Source: a virus. Taken from it: DNA of 27,154 nucleotides. The stretch spans positions 1-27,154 of the IMG/VR virus record IMGVR_UViG_3300010354_000506, one strand, 5' to 3'. Under the pieces are notes generated by a model. It was not told the origin of the DNA. It did no database searches and saw only the letters and a list, made by a program, of their open reading frames with translations. The position numbers and the translations under genes are program-made. Of this stretch, positions 11,301 through 18,221 are shown piece by piece (within the stretch, counting starts at the first letter, position 1; each line of letters begins with the position of its first letter).

Positions 11301-14300
11301 GAAAATCCCAAAGAATTTACATTGACTGGATAACTAGTAACTCCAGTAGAAATTAATTGAGAGTTTATAGTTGCATTAAAATAATCAAAAAATTTGTATA
11401 TACCAAAAGAAGACAGTAAGGAATTTACTGACTTTCCTTTTACGCTAGAAATTTTTGCTAGGATATCAGATCCGCCTGTTCCAGAATAATCTACATCTAC
11501 TACACCATCAACCGAAAAACTATTGTGGGAAGAAACTACATCAATATTTGAAATAGATCCTGTCTTAGTATCCTCAATAAAAGCAACTACACCATCTCCA
11601 TTATTTTTTGTTCTAGAGGTTCTTAATCTAGAAACATTTAAAGGTATATCATCTTGAGATATTGTTTTATTATAGTTTGAATCTACTGGAATTGAATAAT
11701 AATTTTTTCCTAAAAAATATGGATATACTGGTGTATTATCTGTATTAATAGTTATAAAATATGCATATGTTCCTTCTGGATAATCTGGAGTAACACAAAA
11801 TCTTCCGTTATTTTCATCTAAACTTCCTGATCTATGAATATATTCGTAATCTTCGATAAAAGATCCTAAAGAATATGCAGTTGTAGATGGTCCTCCTGGT
11901 CTAGACACTTTCAGTTTGTAGCTAGAAGTCATTCTAACAACAGATGATGTAGAATTTCCAGGATTTTGATATCCATATGGACCATAAATGGGATTTCCAT
12001 CATAAGCAAATCCAATAATAGGAGAATGTGTTAAAGTGTTGGGTACATTTCCTATATTATCTAAATTATCTCCAATTGCTACTCGTAATCTCTTTGGGTT
12101 AGCAACATAGTTGTAACCATATCCCAAAGAAGGATTATTATTTAAAAAATAATGTCCATAACTATCATCTAAATTTGATTTTAATTTTTCAAATCTATTT
12201 TTAGTCCATGTTCTTACGAAAGATATCGCTTCAGATCCAGAACCAACTGCCTGAATCGTTACTGTAGTAGATAATGGATCATAAAACTTTCCTTCGTCGT
12301 TTTTGATAAACCCAGTAAGTTCCCCATCGTCAGAAATAACTGCAGTAAAATTAGCAAATCTTCCTTTTCCTGAAGAATCAGTAATAATTACTTTAGGTGG
12401 AGTAGTATAATATTCTCCAGGATTTGTTACCCTTATACTAGTTACTCTGCCATTTGTGATTACTGGTTCCGCTGTAGCATTTCTTCCTGAAGTAATTACA
12501 ATTGTTGGAACAGGTGGGAAAAATCCTGCACCACCTTCAACAACATCAATTCGGTCTACAACGTCTCCAGATAATACCGCACGACCTTCAGCAACACCAC
12601 TTACACCAGCAGTATCGATAACTAGAACTTTTGGAGGATTTAAATATCCACTTCCTTTATTCGTTACAATAAATTTTGTTATCTCGCCAAATGTAATAGT
12701 TTCATCGTCTTTAACACCCCTGATTGGAACACCATTTATAAGAACACCAACATCTTTAGTGGTTGTTTCGTATATCTCGGTAGTTCTAGTGGGATATTTT
12801 CTAATTAACTTTAAATTCTTTTGATCTTGTAAAGTTATATTCCAGTTATTTTTTCCTATTGTGTGGTTGGGATATCCAGATGATGCAACATAATAATACT
12901 GATCATCTTCATAAATTGCAGATACATTAACCAATACATCCGACAAAGAACTAACTGAAGAAAATATATTAGTTTCATTCAAACTCCAACGAATAGAGTT
13001 TGAAATTTTATTGAATATAATTGGATTCTTGGCATCAAACCCAGAGGGTGCAATTTGAACACTATCTCCAGGTATTGAATATGGAGTAGGAATATTTTGA
13101 TTTAAATTATAAAGTATTCCAAGTACAAGAATAGACCTATTTTGAGATTGGTTATTTTCATCAATATAGTTCAAATTAACATTTGATTTTTTATAAACTG
13201 GAGTATTGGCAGAATATGTTCCAGGATTAGATCCTCTACTATCAATAATAAATTGATTTACTGTTTTTGATTTATAAGTTATTTCTTCGGTTCCAACAAT
13301 TAAACTTCCAGTGCCAGTTCTCCACCCAGTCGTGGAATAAACATTAATTCTTTTATTGGTTGTCTGATTTGATAGAAGATTTGTAGTTAAATAAGTCTCT
13401 GAAATTACAGAAAATTGTCCTACTACACTCTGTTCGGCTAATATTATTTCATAATATCCTTCGCCAATAGAAATAATGTTGTCGATAACTGCTGAAGCAT
13501 ATCCCACAGCAGAATCATTTTGATCTTGTTGTTGTACGATTCTGCCACCAATTAAATATCGTATATCAGTGACATTACCTAAAATTTTTGCTTTTAGCGA
13601 GTAGTTGTGAACCCACTCACCATTTGATGATTTAAATGTAGAATCTTTTGGATAATAAACTGTAGGATCATTTGGACCGTCACTTGGAACTAATGAATTG
13701 AACAGAAATTTGATCGAAGATTCTGTTCCTTTCGATGCATAAAATTTCTTGATATTCTTAATCAGTAAACTTTTGTCCGCTGAAGTTTTTAGTGCTGTTT
13801 CTGGAAAGGACGATAGATATTCTGATTCAAAATTTTTGATTAAAGAATATAAAAATAGATGACTAATATTAAGTACATTATAACCGCTTAAGTGAGAAAC
13901 TCCAACTCCAGACTCAGCAGTTGAAATATTTTTAAATCCAAGCGGATTATATAAATCACCAAGTTTAGTAGTGGAACTAATGTTGCGATAACAATTTAAA
14001 AATGATGTAGCAGTTTTTGATTTATAAAAAATTACTTCGTCATCAATTAAGATATATCCATTTACTTCAGGAAAAGAAGAAGTATCTGCAACATTAATGG
14101 TTGTTGAACTTCCTGTAATATTTTGGGTTAAAGTGGTCTGTTGATTTAATAAAGTATTGGTATAAGTATCAATATCACGATACTTAGTTAAGTTTGATAT
14201 TAAATCAATTGGTTGACCTGGCAATTCAAGCTGCTCATAGTACTTCTGCATAAACGCAGAAAACTTAGGATACTCAGACGAGATAAAATCTGGTAACTGA

Positions 14301-14341
14301 CCATCAATCAGAGCGGATAAACTTTTTACTTTAGTTGCCAT
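5393..14341 (-). CDS. giant baseplate/virion protein with YHYH domain in the gp7 position
   Basis: This 2982-aa protein lies between gp6 and gp8, the slot of T4 gp7 (1032 aa), and is nearly three times as long. The N-terminus (MATKVKSLSALIDGQLPDF..., then KKFYASKGTESSIKFLF near residue 215) is the kind of start seen in cyanophage baseplate proteins. Around residues 730-900 there is a YHYH-type module (PIIGFAYDGNPIYGPYGY, then SLDENNGRFCVTPDYPEGTYAYF). Two short motifs recur. One is GSGYxxPPxVxI-like, near residues 567, 607, 647, 1803, 1843 and 2677. The other is FPxxGxxLIGDExIxYxSK with a following RG, near residues 90, 335 and 2930. These suggest repeated beta-rich modules. It starts 7 bp after the gp6 stop, so it is probably in the late operon begun at gp25. 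Role as gp7 analogue is inferred from synteny. Confidence 0.8.
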   Translation of the reverse strand: MATKVKSLSALIDGQLPDFISSEYPKFSAFMQKYYEQLELPGQPIDLISNLTKYRDIDTYTNTLLNQQTTLTQNITGSSTTINVADTSSFPEVNGYILIDDEVIFYKSKTATSFLNCYRNISSTTKLGDLYNPLGFKNISTAESGVGVSHLSGYNVLNISHLFLYSLIKNFESEYLSSFPETALKTSADKSLLIKNIKKFYASKGTESSIKFLFNSLVPSDGPNDPTVYYPKDSTFKSSNGEWVHNYSLKAKILGNVTDIRYLIGGRIVQQQDQNDSAVGYASAVIDNIISIGEGYYEIILAEQSVVGQFSVISETYLTTNLLSNQTTNKRINVYSTTGWRTGTGSLIVGTEEITYKSKTVNQFIIDSRGSNPGTYSANTPVYKKSNVNLNYIDENNQSQNRSILVLGILYNLNQNIPTPYSIPGDSVQIAPSGFDAKNPIIFNKISNSIRWSLNETNIFSSVSSLSDVLVNVSAIYEDDQYYYVASSGYPNHTIGKNNWNITLQDQKNLKLIRKYPTRTTEIYETTTKDVGVLINGVPIRGVKDDETITFGEITKFIVTNKGSGYLNPPKVLVIDTAGVSGVAEGRAVLSGDVVDRIDVVEGGAGFFPPVPTIVITSGRNATAEPVITNGRVTSIRVTNPGEYYTTPPKVIITDSSGKGRFANFTAVISDDGELTGFIKNDEGKFYDPLSTTVTIQAVGSGSEAISFVRTWTKNRFEKLKSNLDDSYGHYFLNNNPSLGYGYNYVANPKRLRVAIGDNLDNIGNVPNTLTHSPIIGFAYDGNPIYGPYGYQNPGNSTSSVVRMTSSYKLKVSRPGGPSTTAYSLGSFIEDYEYIHRSGSLDENNGRFCVTPDYPEGTYAYFITINTDNTPVYPYFLGKNYYSIPVDSNYNKTISQDDIPLNVSRLRTSRTKNNGDGVVAFIEDTKTGSISNIDVVSSHNSFSVDGVVDVDYSGTGGSDILAKISSVKGKSVNSLLSSFGIYKFFDYFNATINSQLISTGVTSYPVNVNSLGFSTTIDARNIVDYTLTSTDVLMRDNSIVILLPPSLDKCVKLTTESPCYLYDGDILTQSGTLATGRVVGNVFNSKDIVLKEVTKKFENINSSATNTVSASIEVISVVVDKVSSYSLGSQISQTNGKQAIILSSSNNRINLASNTFELNEPIIFSSAFSGLLTDKIYYVVNPTPTNFQVSSTPNGNPVLISDNTAPGAVVLNQKAFGVVLESTEEKNTCKIRVLRGNFEVSSNYFLKTSDLRDTVGSKIVQKNPLSYDIKVLTNTDKIAILKTNQNHGVSVGDLIDVNIRPDDTNTTTTIYVRRRIYQKVKLNTPTYNKILSDTGIGRVLVLNSGSDYAYDANGNATYTNVELIFSDQTKCRNETGQITSDLTTAVIGNPGNTNNAKATIRVTNGLVTSIQITSKGKFYAKGDLLTVLPNSIYRNPTSSSTRSLIVEVDHAGFAKLNTQLFLNEVNSISINDLLQLGTEIVKVTSVNTVNNSLNVLRAQENTIASDHINNEIVEAYLPKYLFNFNYQLGNTPSDPYISSYNPITRELEVTFDSGSTLTTINPLNSSSFFYDQNTPRKIVGVVDILQSPTYKFEFSYDNINWTKNPITPVQKYYKYKFDTSHPSLSGSFLEFSPSGNYNIITTEVEKSPIIPGFANSFTTLKIGFGANIASNTFTDPKDTEFTNYYYFDKNNIIDSEKSYLKIIEDPLQGEHKIVYTTPLEMVYEVSNYPQHSGSGVISYTTTSSGAVGEINSVRIVNSGKNMSKLPVVTGVQPSSSTECKVDVVWNENTGSITGISIINSGSNYSKPRAVLVKGDGRNYSFDVRKNADNTISAVVLLNGGTGFTSKPEIRIIETDVKAYFSSKEIGVPSKVSIIDNGKGFNSDVTTKRKITSDRILILKNFPEKAFFENEIIEQYDGSTKIATGYVSKEGWKEGSNVLRLNRVEGEFKTNLSIVGKTQNNTAIVVSSFVGEFNYDVKSYFDNIGYYASDRSKISSSSQKLADSYFYQDYSYVVRSRTPIDIWRRLIKSSTHPAGFQLFGEVAIDSVGVAKINSIQPKIDHVSSIQLWDPEKNKITVEKSYRTVTNVILSSSFVDKQRGKGSLFVNTFDDSETQSYEFYLTPEFNGYFDSNGNRSGTKVFTMKISGSNNNLFIPTQENIVITLDGVIQQPGKAFTISGTQITFNEAPLGYRNSIGQSISASSYVEGVDTPKQKFVGRALRYKNTTVNSTYFRTITDISSQFDGIKNTFNLLNSSNSSDIILESGDNLIVTIDGVLQNPGITPTFPVDRSYYIKRSVTPNQIVFTEPPKSGQTFGAYSISNYELAEIDDSFVSGSFYGPFIMRRRSNKKPLEVFNDNNLLVFVDRVLQKKTRNYTVQGSSITFTNPILPGQKVVILYFYGRSASTTVTAFNYEEDTYFNLVKINLNYVPPLAQYADRIAYQGNSLHNNSAIGKAKGVSVTPTGSVLLLQAQNAPFVTNKNITIVNGLASGLGDLIIPSSAIISVSAFETDDETIGVLQKDNSGWLIGSSLGKKIPNFVDIGDQIKIDGETKYRTILSLPDKVSKSQYNTNSSIANNFFGKLTVTPNDETYKGEGLTVFAKIENGKISSLEWNDRKYNQYGFGKIQPGAYGYENAPKLVFVPQPLRDEGGSIISPAQGGGAEGFVVVSGGEVIDVVLTNPGSNYLTSPKVYVAKGYDIIKNPEKKVNSKFEITFFPKISTTLLISSIVNLEYGFAVHEEPSIISPTELLASSVVITTGINTLSNTPNIADIKYDSVSIKQELHLTAILNSVVSLTKDIIVNVHTSWDNVKESTIKKIQPEIIKTIPMGCMDFYAEEVNTPISYSPITMGPTLKKFENGAFNDSGFINIGGITLDQFERTYGNITIQDFELRPNSAKAINEDTLMNLGYGSTNEYGAYLQLPLTTSSTIIYIANTDRFPSSGKLLVGDEIVTYTSKLSDRFIGVSRGQYNTTTKTHNAGDYLRTLN

Positions 14342-14347
14342 TTATTT

Positions 14348-16153
14348 CTATTCTTGAATTAAAGTAAATGAACTTTTCTCAATATCTACATCAAGATAGA
14401 CTTGACGCTTAGCAATAATATCATTATAGAGTGGTTTCAATCTAATCTCTATTTTATTGTCGGAGAAAGATCCTTTTATGATATTTAAATTGTATAATCT
14501 GACATCACCTTTTACATAATCAATTTCACCCTGTTCACCATTCAAAATAATTTTATCACCAGTTTGAGGATCTAAACGATAGAGAACAACTTTTGAATCT
14601 CTATCTTCAATATAAACAACATAGTTTGGATATTGTTGTACAACAAATCCAGTAGAAACTAATGTTTGAACATCAATATCGTCATCAAATGGATTGTTAA
14701 AACAAAACTCATAATATGCACTATTATTTAACGATGGATAGAAATCTTTTCTCATTCTAATATCAGTTAGATTAGAACGAATAGATCTATCAGATGCATC
14801 AATTGTGCTAATTGATTTACTGTATCTAAACTTACCTCCAAATTTCTCTGTATCTGATAAATTGATATAATTTGCTACATTAGAAATTACTTTTTGCTTA
14901 ACTTGATCAGATGTTAAATTAGTCTGTGATTGATCATAAAATATTCTGGAAATTAACTCAACAAAGATAATTGATGGATCTACAATTTCTGGAGTAATTG
15001 CACCAACAGAATATTTTCTAAGTTCTTGTAAAATAACAGATTTTGTATAAGAAGAAAGAAAACTAAGATTTCTTGGTTTGATTGAAATTTTTACTTTTCC
15101 ATATTCAGGTGGATTTTCCTCTTCTCCGCCATAAGAAATAACATCTGCTGTTGCTGGGTAGATGCGACGAATAATTGCTTCGTAATCTAAAGATGTTACT
15201 GCACGATTCTGAGCTCCAAATGATGCAGGAGCATTTCTTTTAATACTTTCAATAGTTTCGATCGATTCACCGCCAAATGCTTTGGTTAGAGCAGTTACAC
15301 TATTAACAGTGGTGGAGAATGATGATGTACCAGCAATATCAGTGATTACACCATTGTATGTAAATACCGAAGCACCATTTGTAGCAGCAGCATTCGTTGT
15401 TAAATAACTGATTTCAATAACTTGACCAGTTAGTAACTTTTTCCCAAAAATTCCATCACCAAATGTAATTTTATAGTTCTCATCTTCAACTTCTGTTACG
15501 AAGTAGGTGGGTGATGTTGCACCTACATTTAAAATATTATCAGATTGTACAAATTTTTCAAAAGAAGAAGAACTTGAACTCTCAAAAACATTTACACGAA
15601 TGGATGATGTATCGATATTAGCGTTCTGTAAGACAACGCTATATGACCCTGTATAAGCAGGAACGGTGTATCTGTTGGAAATATACGTTCCTTCGTATAT
15701 TTTGATATTTTGAAAATTTACTGTGTTATCTGGTAAAACATTTGCTTGTACGTCATCAAGTAAAACATACTGATATAATACATCGTCTACTAAAGTTAGG
15801 AATGCATTTCCTCTCTTCAAAAATACTGATTGTGGTAATGTATTGCCAATTAGTGTTACATTTAAATTTACTGCTGTTGCAGATGCCACAGCAGAGCGTG
15901 GAGTATACCCAAGTTGCTTTGCGAGAGATACTACGTTGTCTCTGAGAGTCGCTGAGTCAAGAAATGACTCATTGACAAGCATATTAGCATTAAAAGATGT
16001 GTAATATGTGTTATATGCCAACACATCTAGTAGCATACCGAGAGTAGAACCCTCAAAATCGTAATCACTAAACTCGGAATTTGCTCTTAGATAGTCTCTA
16101 AGAGCATTTCTTATATCAAAATAGTCTAAACTTGTTAATTGATTGTATGCCAT
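14348..16153 (-). CDS. 6: baseplate wedge protein gp6 (baseplate J-like)
   Basis: This 601-aa protein is close in size to T4 gp6 (660 aa), which forms the continuous ring of the baseplate inner wedges. It opens MAYNQLTSLDYFDIRNALRDY, with an early VLAYNTYYTSFNANMLVNESFLDSA-type stretch typical of baseplate J/gp6 proteins. Residues 215-245 carry ITFGDGIFGKKL, the FGDGxFG signature of the family. The ATG overlaps the gp25 stop by one base (TAATG), with AGAGGA just upstream as the ribosome binding site, so translation is probably coupled to gp25. The order gp25-gp6 is that of T4. Confidence is high. Confidence 0.92.
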   Translation of the reverse strand: MAYNQLTSLDYFDIRNALRDYLRANSEFSDYDFEGSTLGMLLDVLAYNTYYTSFNANMLVNESFLDSATLRDNVVSLAKQLGYTPRSAVASATAVNLNVTLIGNTLPQSVFLKRGNAFLTLVDDVLYQYVLLDDVQANVLPDNTVNFQNIKIYEGTYISNRYTVPAYTGSYSVVLQNANIDTSSIRVNVFESSSSSSFEKFVQSDNILNVGATSPTYFVTEVEDENYKITFGDGIFGKKLLTGQVIEISYLTTNAAATNGASVFTYNGVITDIAGTSSFSTTVNSVTALTKAFGGESIETIESIKRNAPASFGAQNRAVTSLDYEAIIRRIYPATADVISYGGEEENPPEYGKVKISIKPRNLSFLSSYTKSVILQELRKYSVGAITPEIVDPSIIFVELISRIFYDQSQTNLTSDQVKQKVISNVANYINLSDTEKFGGKFRYSKSISTIDASDRSIRSNLTDIRMRKDFYPSLNNSAYYEFCFNNPFDDDIDVQTLVSTGFVVQQYPNYVVYIEDRDSKVVLYRLDPQTGDKIILNGEQGEIDYVKGDVRLYNLNIIKGSFSDNKIEIRLKPLYNDIIAKRQVYLDVDIEKSSFTLIQE

Positions 16154-16548
16154 TATCCTCTAGTTCTCTCTAAAAAGAGGTCGATCGTGTCTGATTTTTC
16201 TTCCAATCCAACTACAGAATAATCAATAGTAATGTCATACCCATCTTCTTCAAAATTTGGAACCACATCGACGGAGTTTAACAATACTCTTGGTTCAAAA
16301 GCTTCAATCGTATATTGTATTTCTTCACGAACAGTGGTTGCAGTAATGTAATCAATTGGGTCAAACAACAATTTTGTTATTTTACTACCAATATTTGGAT
16401 TAAAAAAACGTTCTCCTGGATAGGTGGTCAATAAATTTTGCACAGATTTTTTGATTGCGACAAAATCCTTGACCACCATGAGGTCGTTGGTGATCGGATG
16501 CTTATCAAAAGTGATGCTAAGATCTTTAAACGACCTACTAACAGGCAT
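16153..16548 (-). CDS. 25: baseplate wedge protein gp25 (GPW/gp25 family)
   Basis: At 131 aa this matches T4 gp25 (132 aa), the wedge subunit that nucleates sheath assembly and belongs to the GPW_gp25 lysozyme-like fold family. The segments DLMVVKDFVAIKKSVQNLLTT, PGERFFNPNIGSKITKLLF and VREEIQYTIEAFEPRV are the hallmarks of the family: the GERxxxPxxGxxxxxxLF core, followed by a helix with IxxxIxxFEPRV. A late promoter (TATAAATA) lies 21-28 bp upstream of the ATG. There is no clear Shine-Dalgarno. It heads the gp25-gp6-giant protein late operon. Confidence 0.95.
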   Translation of the reverse strand: MPVSRSFKDLSITFDKHPITNDLMVVKDFVAIKKSVQNLLTTYPGERFFNPNIGSKITKLLFDPIDYITATTVREEIQYTIEAFEPRVLLNSVDVVPNFEEDGYDITIDYSVVGLEEKSDTIDLFLERTRG

Positions 16549-16568
16549 AGAAATATACTATTTTCTAC

Positions 16569-16576
16569 TATTTATA
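16569..16576 (-). promoter_or_regulatory. T4-type late promoter upstream of gp25
   Basis: A perfect TATAAATA on the minus strand ends 20 bp upstream of the gp25 ATG. It overlaps the TAA stop of the upstream 66-aa gene (16572-16574), so promoter and stop share bases. It lacks a -35 element, as late promoters do. Confidence 0.75.
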
Positions 16577-16772
16577 CCCACCATTCAACATAATCATCAA
16601 ATCCCTCCTTGCCACCGCACATTTTTGACATTCTATTCTCTGGAGGATCATTTTTTCTTGATTTTGACGGAGTTCCTTCCTTTTGAGGAACATAATCAGT
16701 GATCAAACGAGTGGTTCCCCACGTTTCTTGCATGTATTTTGTGTTTCTATCTGGATTTGGGTGCATAGCCAT
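16572..16772 (-). CDS. conserved small cyanophage protein, 66 aa
   Basis: A 66-aa hydrophilic protein, MAMHPNPDRNTKYMQETWG at the start and a W-W-V C-terminus, with two Cys-containing positions near KMCGGKEG. The start is well supported: AGGAGA sits about 8 bp upstream of the ATG. It lies directly upstream of gp25 and its stop codon is part of the gp25 late promoter. I believe homologues occur next to gp25 in other cyanomyoviruses, but I cannot name a function. It is most likely a late gene given its location, though its own promoter was not found. Confidence 0.75.
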   Translation of the reverse strand: MAMHPNPDRNTKYMQETWGTTRLITDYVPQKEGTPSKSRKNDPPENRMSKMCGGKEGFDDYVEWWV

Positions 16773-16835
16773 CTGTTTTTTCTCCTAAAATGAGTGAAAA
16801 CAGAACTTTTTACGGGGTTGCTATCCCGTCAAACA

Positions 16836-16860
16836 CAAAAAAAGACGCTAAAAAGCGTCT
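16836..16860 (-). terminator. rho-independent terminator after the 47-aa gene
   Basis: On the minus strand a 7-bp stem AGACGCT/AGCGTCT with a TTTT loop is followed by a run of seven T. It lies 14 bp downstream of the stop of the 47-aa gene. A second hairpin, ACGGG/CCCGT at 16812-16829, follows. Confidence 0.85.
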
Positions 16861-16873
16861 GATGTGCTATTTT

Positions 16874-17017
16874 TTACCTTCCCTGCCCACGATAACGCTT
16901 TTTGCGTCCATTACGTGCGGATGCAGCAAGGTTTGTATTTTTACTGCGACCTTGACGAGTGCATTTAGGTTTGCCAGGAACATAACTTGACTTGTTAAAA
17001 CTTGGTGATTTTGCCAT
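16874..17017 (-). CDS. small basic conserved cyanophage protein, 47 aa
   Basis: A 47-aa, strongly basic protein, MAKSPSFNKSSYVPGKPKC at the start and RNGRKKRYRGQGR at the end, rich in Lys, Arg, Ser and Asn. I recognise the sequence type from other T4-like cyanophages but know no function; the charge suggests nucleic-acid binding, which is inference. GAGGTAA just upstream of the ATG is the ribosome binding site. It has its own consensus promoter (17040-17068) and terminator (16836-16860), so it forms a one-gene transcription unit within the late region. Confidence 0.82.
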   Translation of the reverse strand: MAKSPSFNKSSYVPGKPKCTRQGRSKNTNLAASARNGRKKRYRGQGR

Positions 17018-17039
17018 TCGTTACCTCAATAACTTCAAT

Positions 17040-17068
17040 AGTATACAATATTTTTACCCGCTTGTCAA
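17040..17068 (-). promoter_or_regulatory. sigma70-type promoter for the 47-aa gene
   Basis: TTGACA (17063-17068), a 17-bp spacer and TATACT (17040-17045) give a near-perfect host sigma70 promoter on the minus strand. The -35 lies inside the 3' end of the PAAR gene and the PAAR stop falls in the spacer. Confidence 0.85.
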
Positions 17069-17362
17069 GACATCTCCAGATGAACTTGAAATAGATCCAG
17101 CATCTGCAGAATCCCCATATCTTGCAATGGGTCTGCCATTAACAAGAACCCTTCCATAACCTGCATTGACCTGCGCTGAGTGTGAAATGCATGGTGGTAT
17201 TGGAACAGAATTCGTAATTGTGTGGGGTGCTAACGCAGCACCTGCATAAGCCGCCCCTCTTCCGTTGATACGAACGTTGGGAGACCCCTGCTGTATCGTT
17301 GTCGTGGTATCACAACCATGCCCAGTTATTACATTATCGCCTTGTCTTGCAATTCCTGGCAT
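17054..17362 (-). CDS. PAAR-motif baseplate spike tip protein
   Basis: A 102-aa protein of PAAR type: MPGIARQGDNVITGHGC at the start, then SPNVRINGRGAAYAGA, PHTITNSVPIPPCIS with HSAQVNAG, and VLVNGRPIARYGDSADAGS at the end. PAAR proteins form the sharp zinc-binding cone at the tip of the central spike; T4 gp5.4 is the counterpart. Candidate metal ligands visible are H15, H47 and H61, with C17 and C58. The ATG overlaps the stop of the upstream 83-aa gene by one base (TAATG). No late promoter of its own was seen. Confidence 0.9.
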   Translation of the reverse strand: MPGIARQGDNVITGHGCDTTTTIQQGSPNVRINGRGAAYAGAALAPHTITNSVPIPPCISHSAQVNAGYGRVLVNGRPIARYGDSADAGSISSSSGDVLTSG

Positions 17363-17613
17363 TACTTCAACTGTTGTTCTACAATATTTAGACGATCAAA
17401 CAAAGTATCCAAAGCCTCGTTAAGCTTTACATACTCCGAATTAGGTGGTCTGTATAGTATAACGAAGGGATGTGGAATTTGTGCTAGGCGATTTTCAACG
17501 CTTTTTAGTCTTTTTTCCAGATTTTTTAGTGTTTCCTCCAAATCCTTCACCTGAGGGTTGGTGTTGGAGTTCAGCAAGTTGCTTAAGCTCGTCTTCCAAA
17601 CTTGATTCGTCAT
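17362..17613 (-). CDS. small coiled-coil protein, 83 aa
   Basis: An 83-aa protein with a heptad-like stretch at residues 22-45 (VKDLEETLKNLEKRLKSVENRL) and a second helix at the C-terminus (ALDTLFDRLNIVEQQLK), joined by a Pro-rich link. This suggests a short coiled coil that oligomerises. The start has GGAGA about 8 bp upstream. Its first 119 bp overlap the end of the upstream gene in a different frame, and its stop overlaps the PAAR start. It may assist tip or baseplate assembly given its neighbour, but that is inference; function unknown. Confidence 0.7.
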   Translation of the reverse strand: MTNQVWKTSLSNLLNSNTNPQVKDLEETLKNLEKRLKSVENRLAQIPHPFVILYRPPNSEYVKLNEALDTLFDRLNIVEQQLK

Positions 17614-17839
17614 TCATCGTTTCTCCAAATGTTGCAGTATCGGAGTAAATCAGTTCTCCAGTTTTGTCAAATGTAGAAATCTCTAACGTATCATCAGCAT
17701 CATACAATCCATTGTACCATTTTTCTGCTAAACCAAGCATATGATCTGCCAATTTATCATAATCGTTGAATGATACGTCTTCAACAACCTTTCCTTGCTT
17801 GTCTACAATCTTGTATTGTATCGTTTTGTCTTCAATCAT
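17495..17839 (-). CDS. hypothetical phage protein, 114 aa
   Basis: I place the start at the ATG at 17839 (MIEDKTIQYKIVDKQGKVVE), which overlaps the end of the AbrB-like gene by 8 bp, as in coupled translation; an upstream alternative adds six residues. The first 80 residues look folded and acidic. The last 20 are Gly/Lys-rich and end KKSGKKTKKR, a flexible basic tail. The 3' third overlaps the 83-aa gene by 119 bp. No family recognised beyond resemblance to small cyanophage proteins. Confidence 0.65.
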   Translation of the reverse strand: MIEDKTIQYKIVDKQGKVVEDVSFNDYDKLADHMLGLAEKWYNGLYDADDTLEISTFDKTGELIYSDTATFGETMNDESSLEDELKQLAELQHQPSGEGFGGNTKKSGKKTKKR

Positions 17840-18029
17840 TTTCTTCGCTTTCGTCAAAAAATTCGTCTACTTTCTCTAAAAGTACTGAACCATCTTTATT
17901 AATTTTCCATTCCACTACATCACCTTCTTCCCAACCAACCAAATCAGTCAGTTCATCAGGTAATGTCATATAATATTCATCAAAATCTTCGTTATATTCT
18001 ACGGTTGTTTCGTAAATGTGTGGGGTCAT
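17832..18029 (-). CDS. AbrB/SpoVT-like small protein, 65 aa
   Basis: A 65-aa acidic protein. Residues 19-55 read YYMTLPDELTDLVGWEEGDVVEWKINKDGSVLLEKV, which fits the swapped-hairpin AbrB/SpoVT pattern: a short strand, then LPxELxxxLGWxxGDxVxW, then a strand pair. Such proteins bind DNA as dimers, and cyanophages often carry one. Here the basic surface expected of a DNA binder is weak because the protein is very acidic, so a non-DNA role is possible. It heads the run AbrB-like, 114 aa, 83 aa, PAAR, each overlapping the next. A TATAAT at 18047-18052 may be its -10, without a good -35. Confidence 0.68.
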   Translation of the reverse strand: MTPHIYETTVEYNEDFDEYYMTLPDELTDLVGWEEGDVVEWKINKDGSVLLEKVDEFFDESEEND

Positions 18030-18132
18030 AATGTTTATACAACTTCATTATATATCAACTTATGTACAAAATATGTTCTGCTCTCATACGAGAAGCACAA
18101 TATTCTAATGCATCATAAAAAACAACAAAATG

Positions 18133-18156
18133 GAATCTCAATGTTCGTTGAGATCC
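18133..18156 (-). terminator. hairpin terminator after the secreted-protein gene
   Basis: On the minus strand ATCTCAA and TTGAGAT form a 7-bp stem with a 6-base loop, flanked by partly pairing GGG/TCC. A T-rich stretch (ATTTTGTTGTTTTTT) follows. It lies 66 bp past the stop of the 135-aa gene. The T-run is interrupted, so strength is uncertain. Confidence 0.6.
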
Positions 18157-18221
18157 CCTGTTGCCACATATTGTAATGCTGTAGTTATTATGATCTACAA
18201 GTATATGTGTTACTTGTTCCA

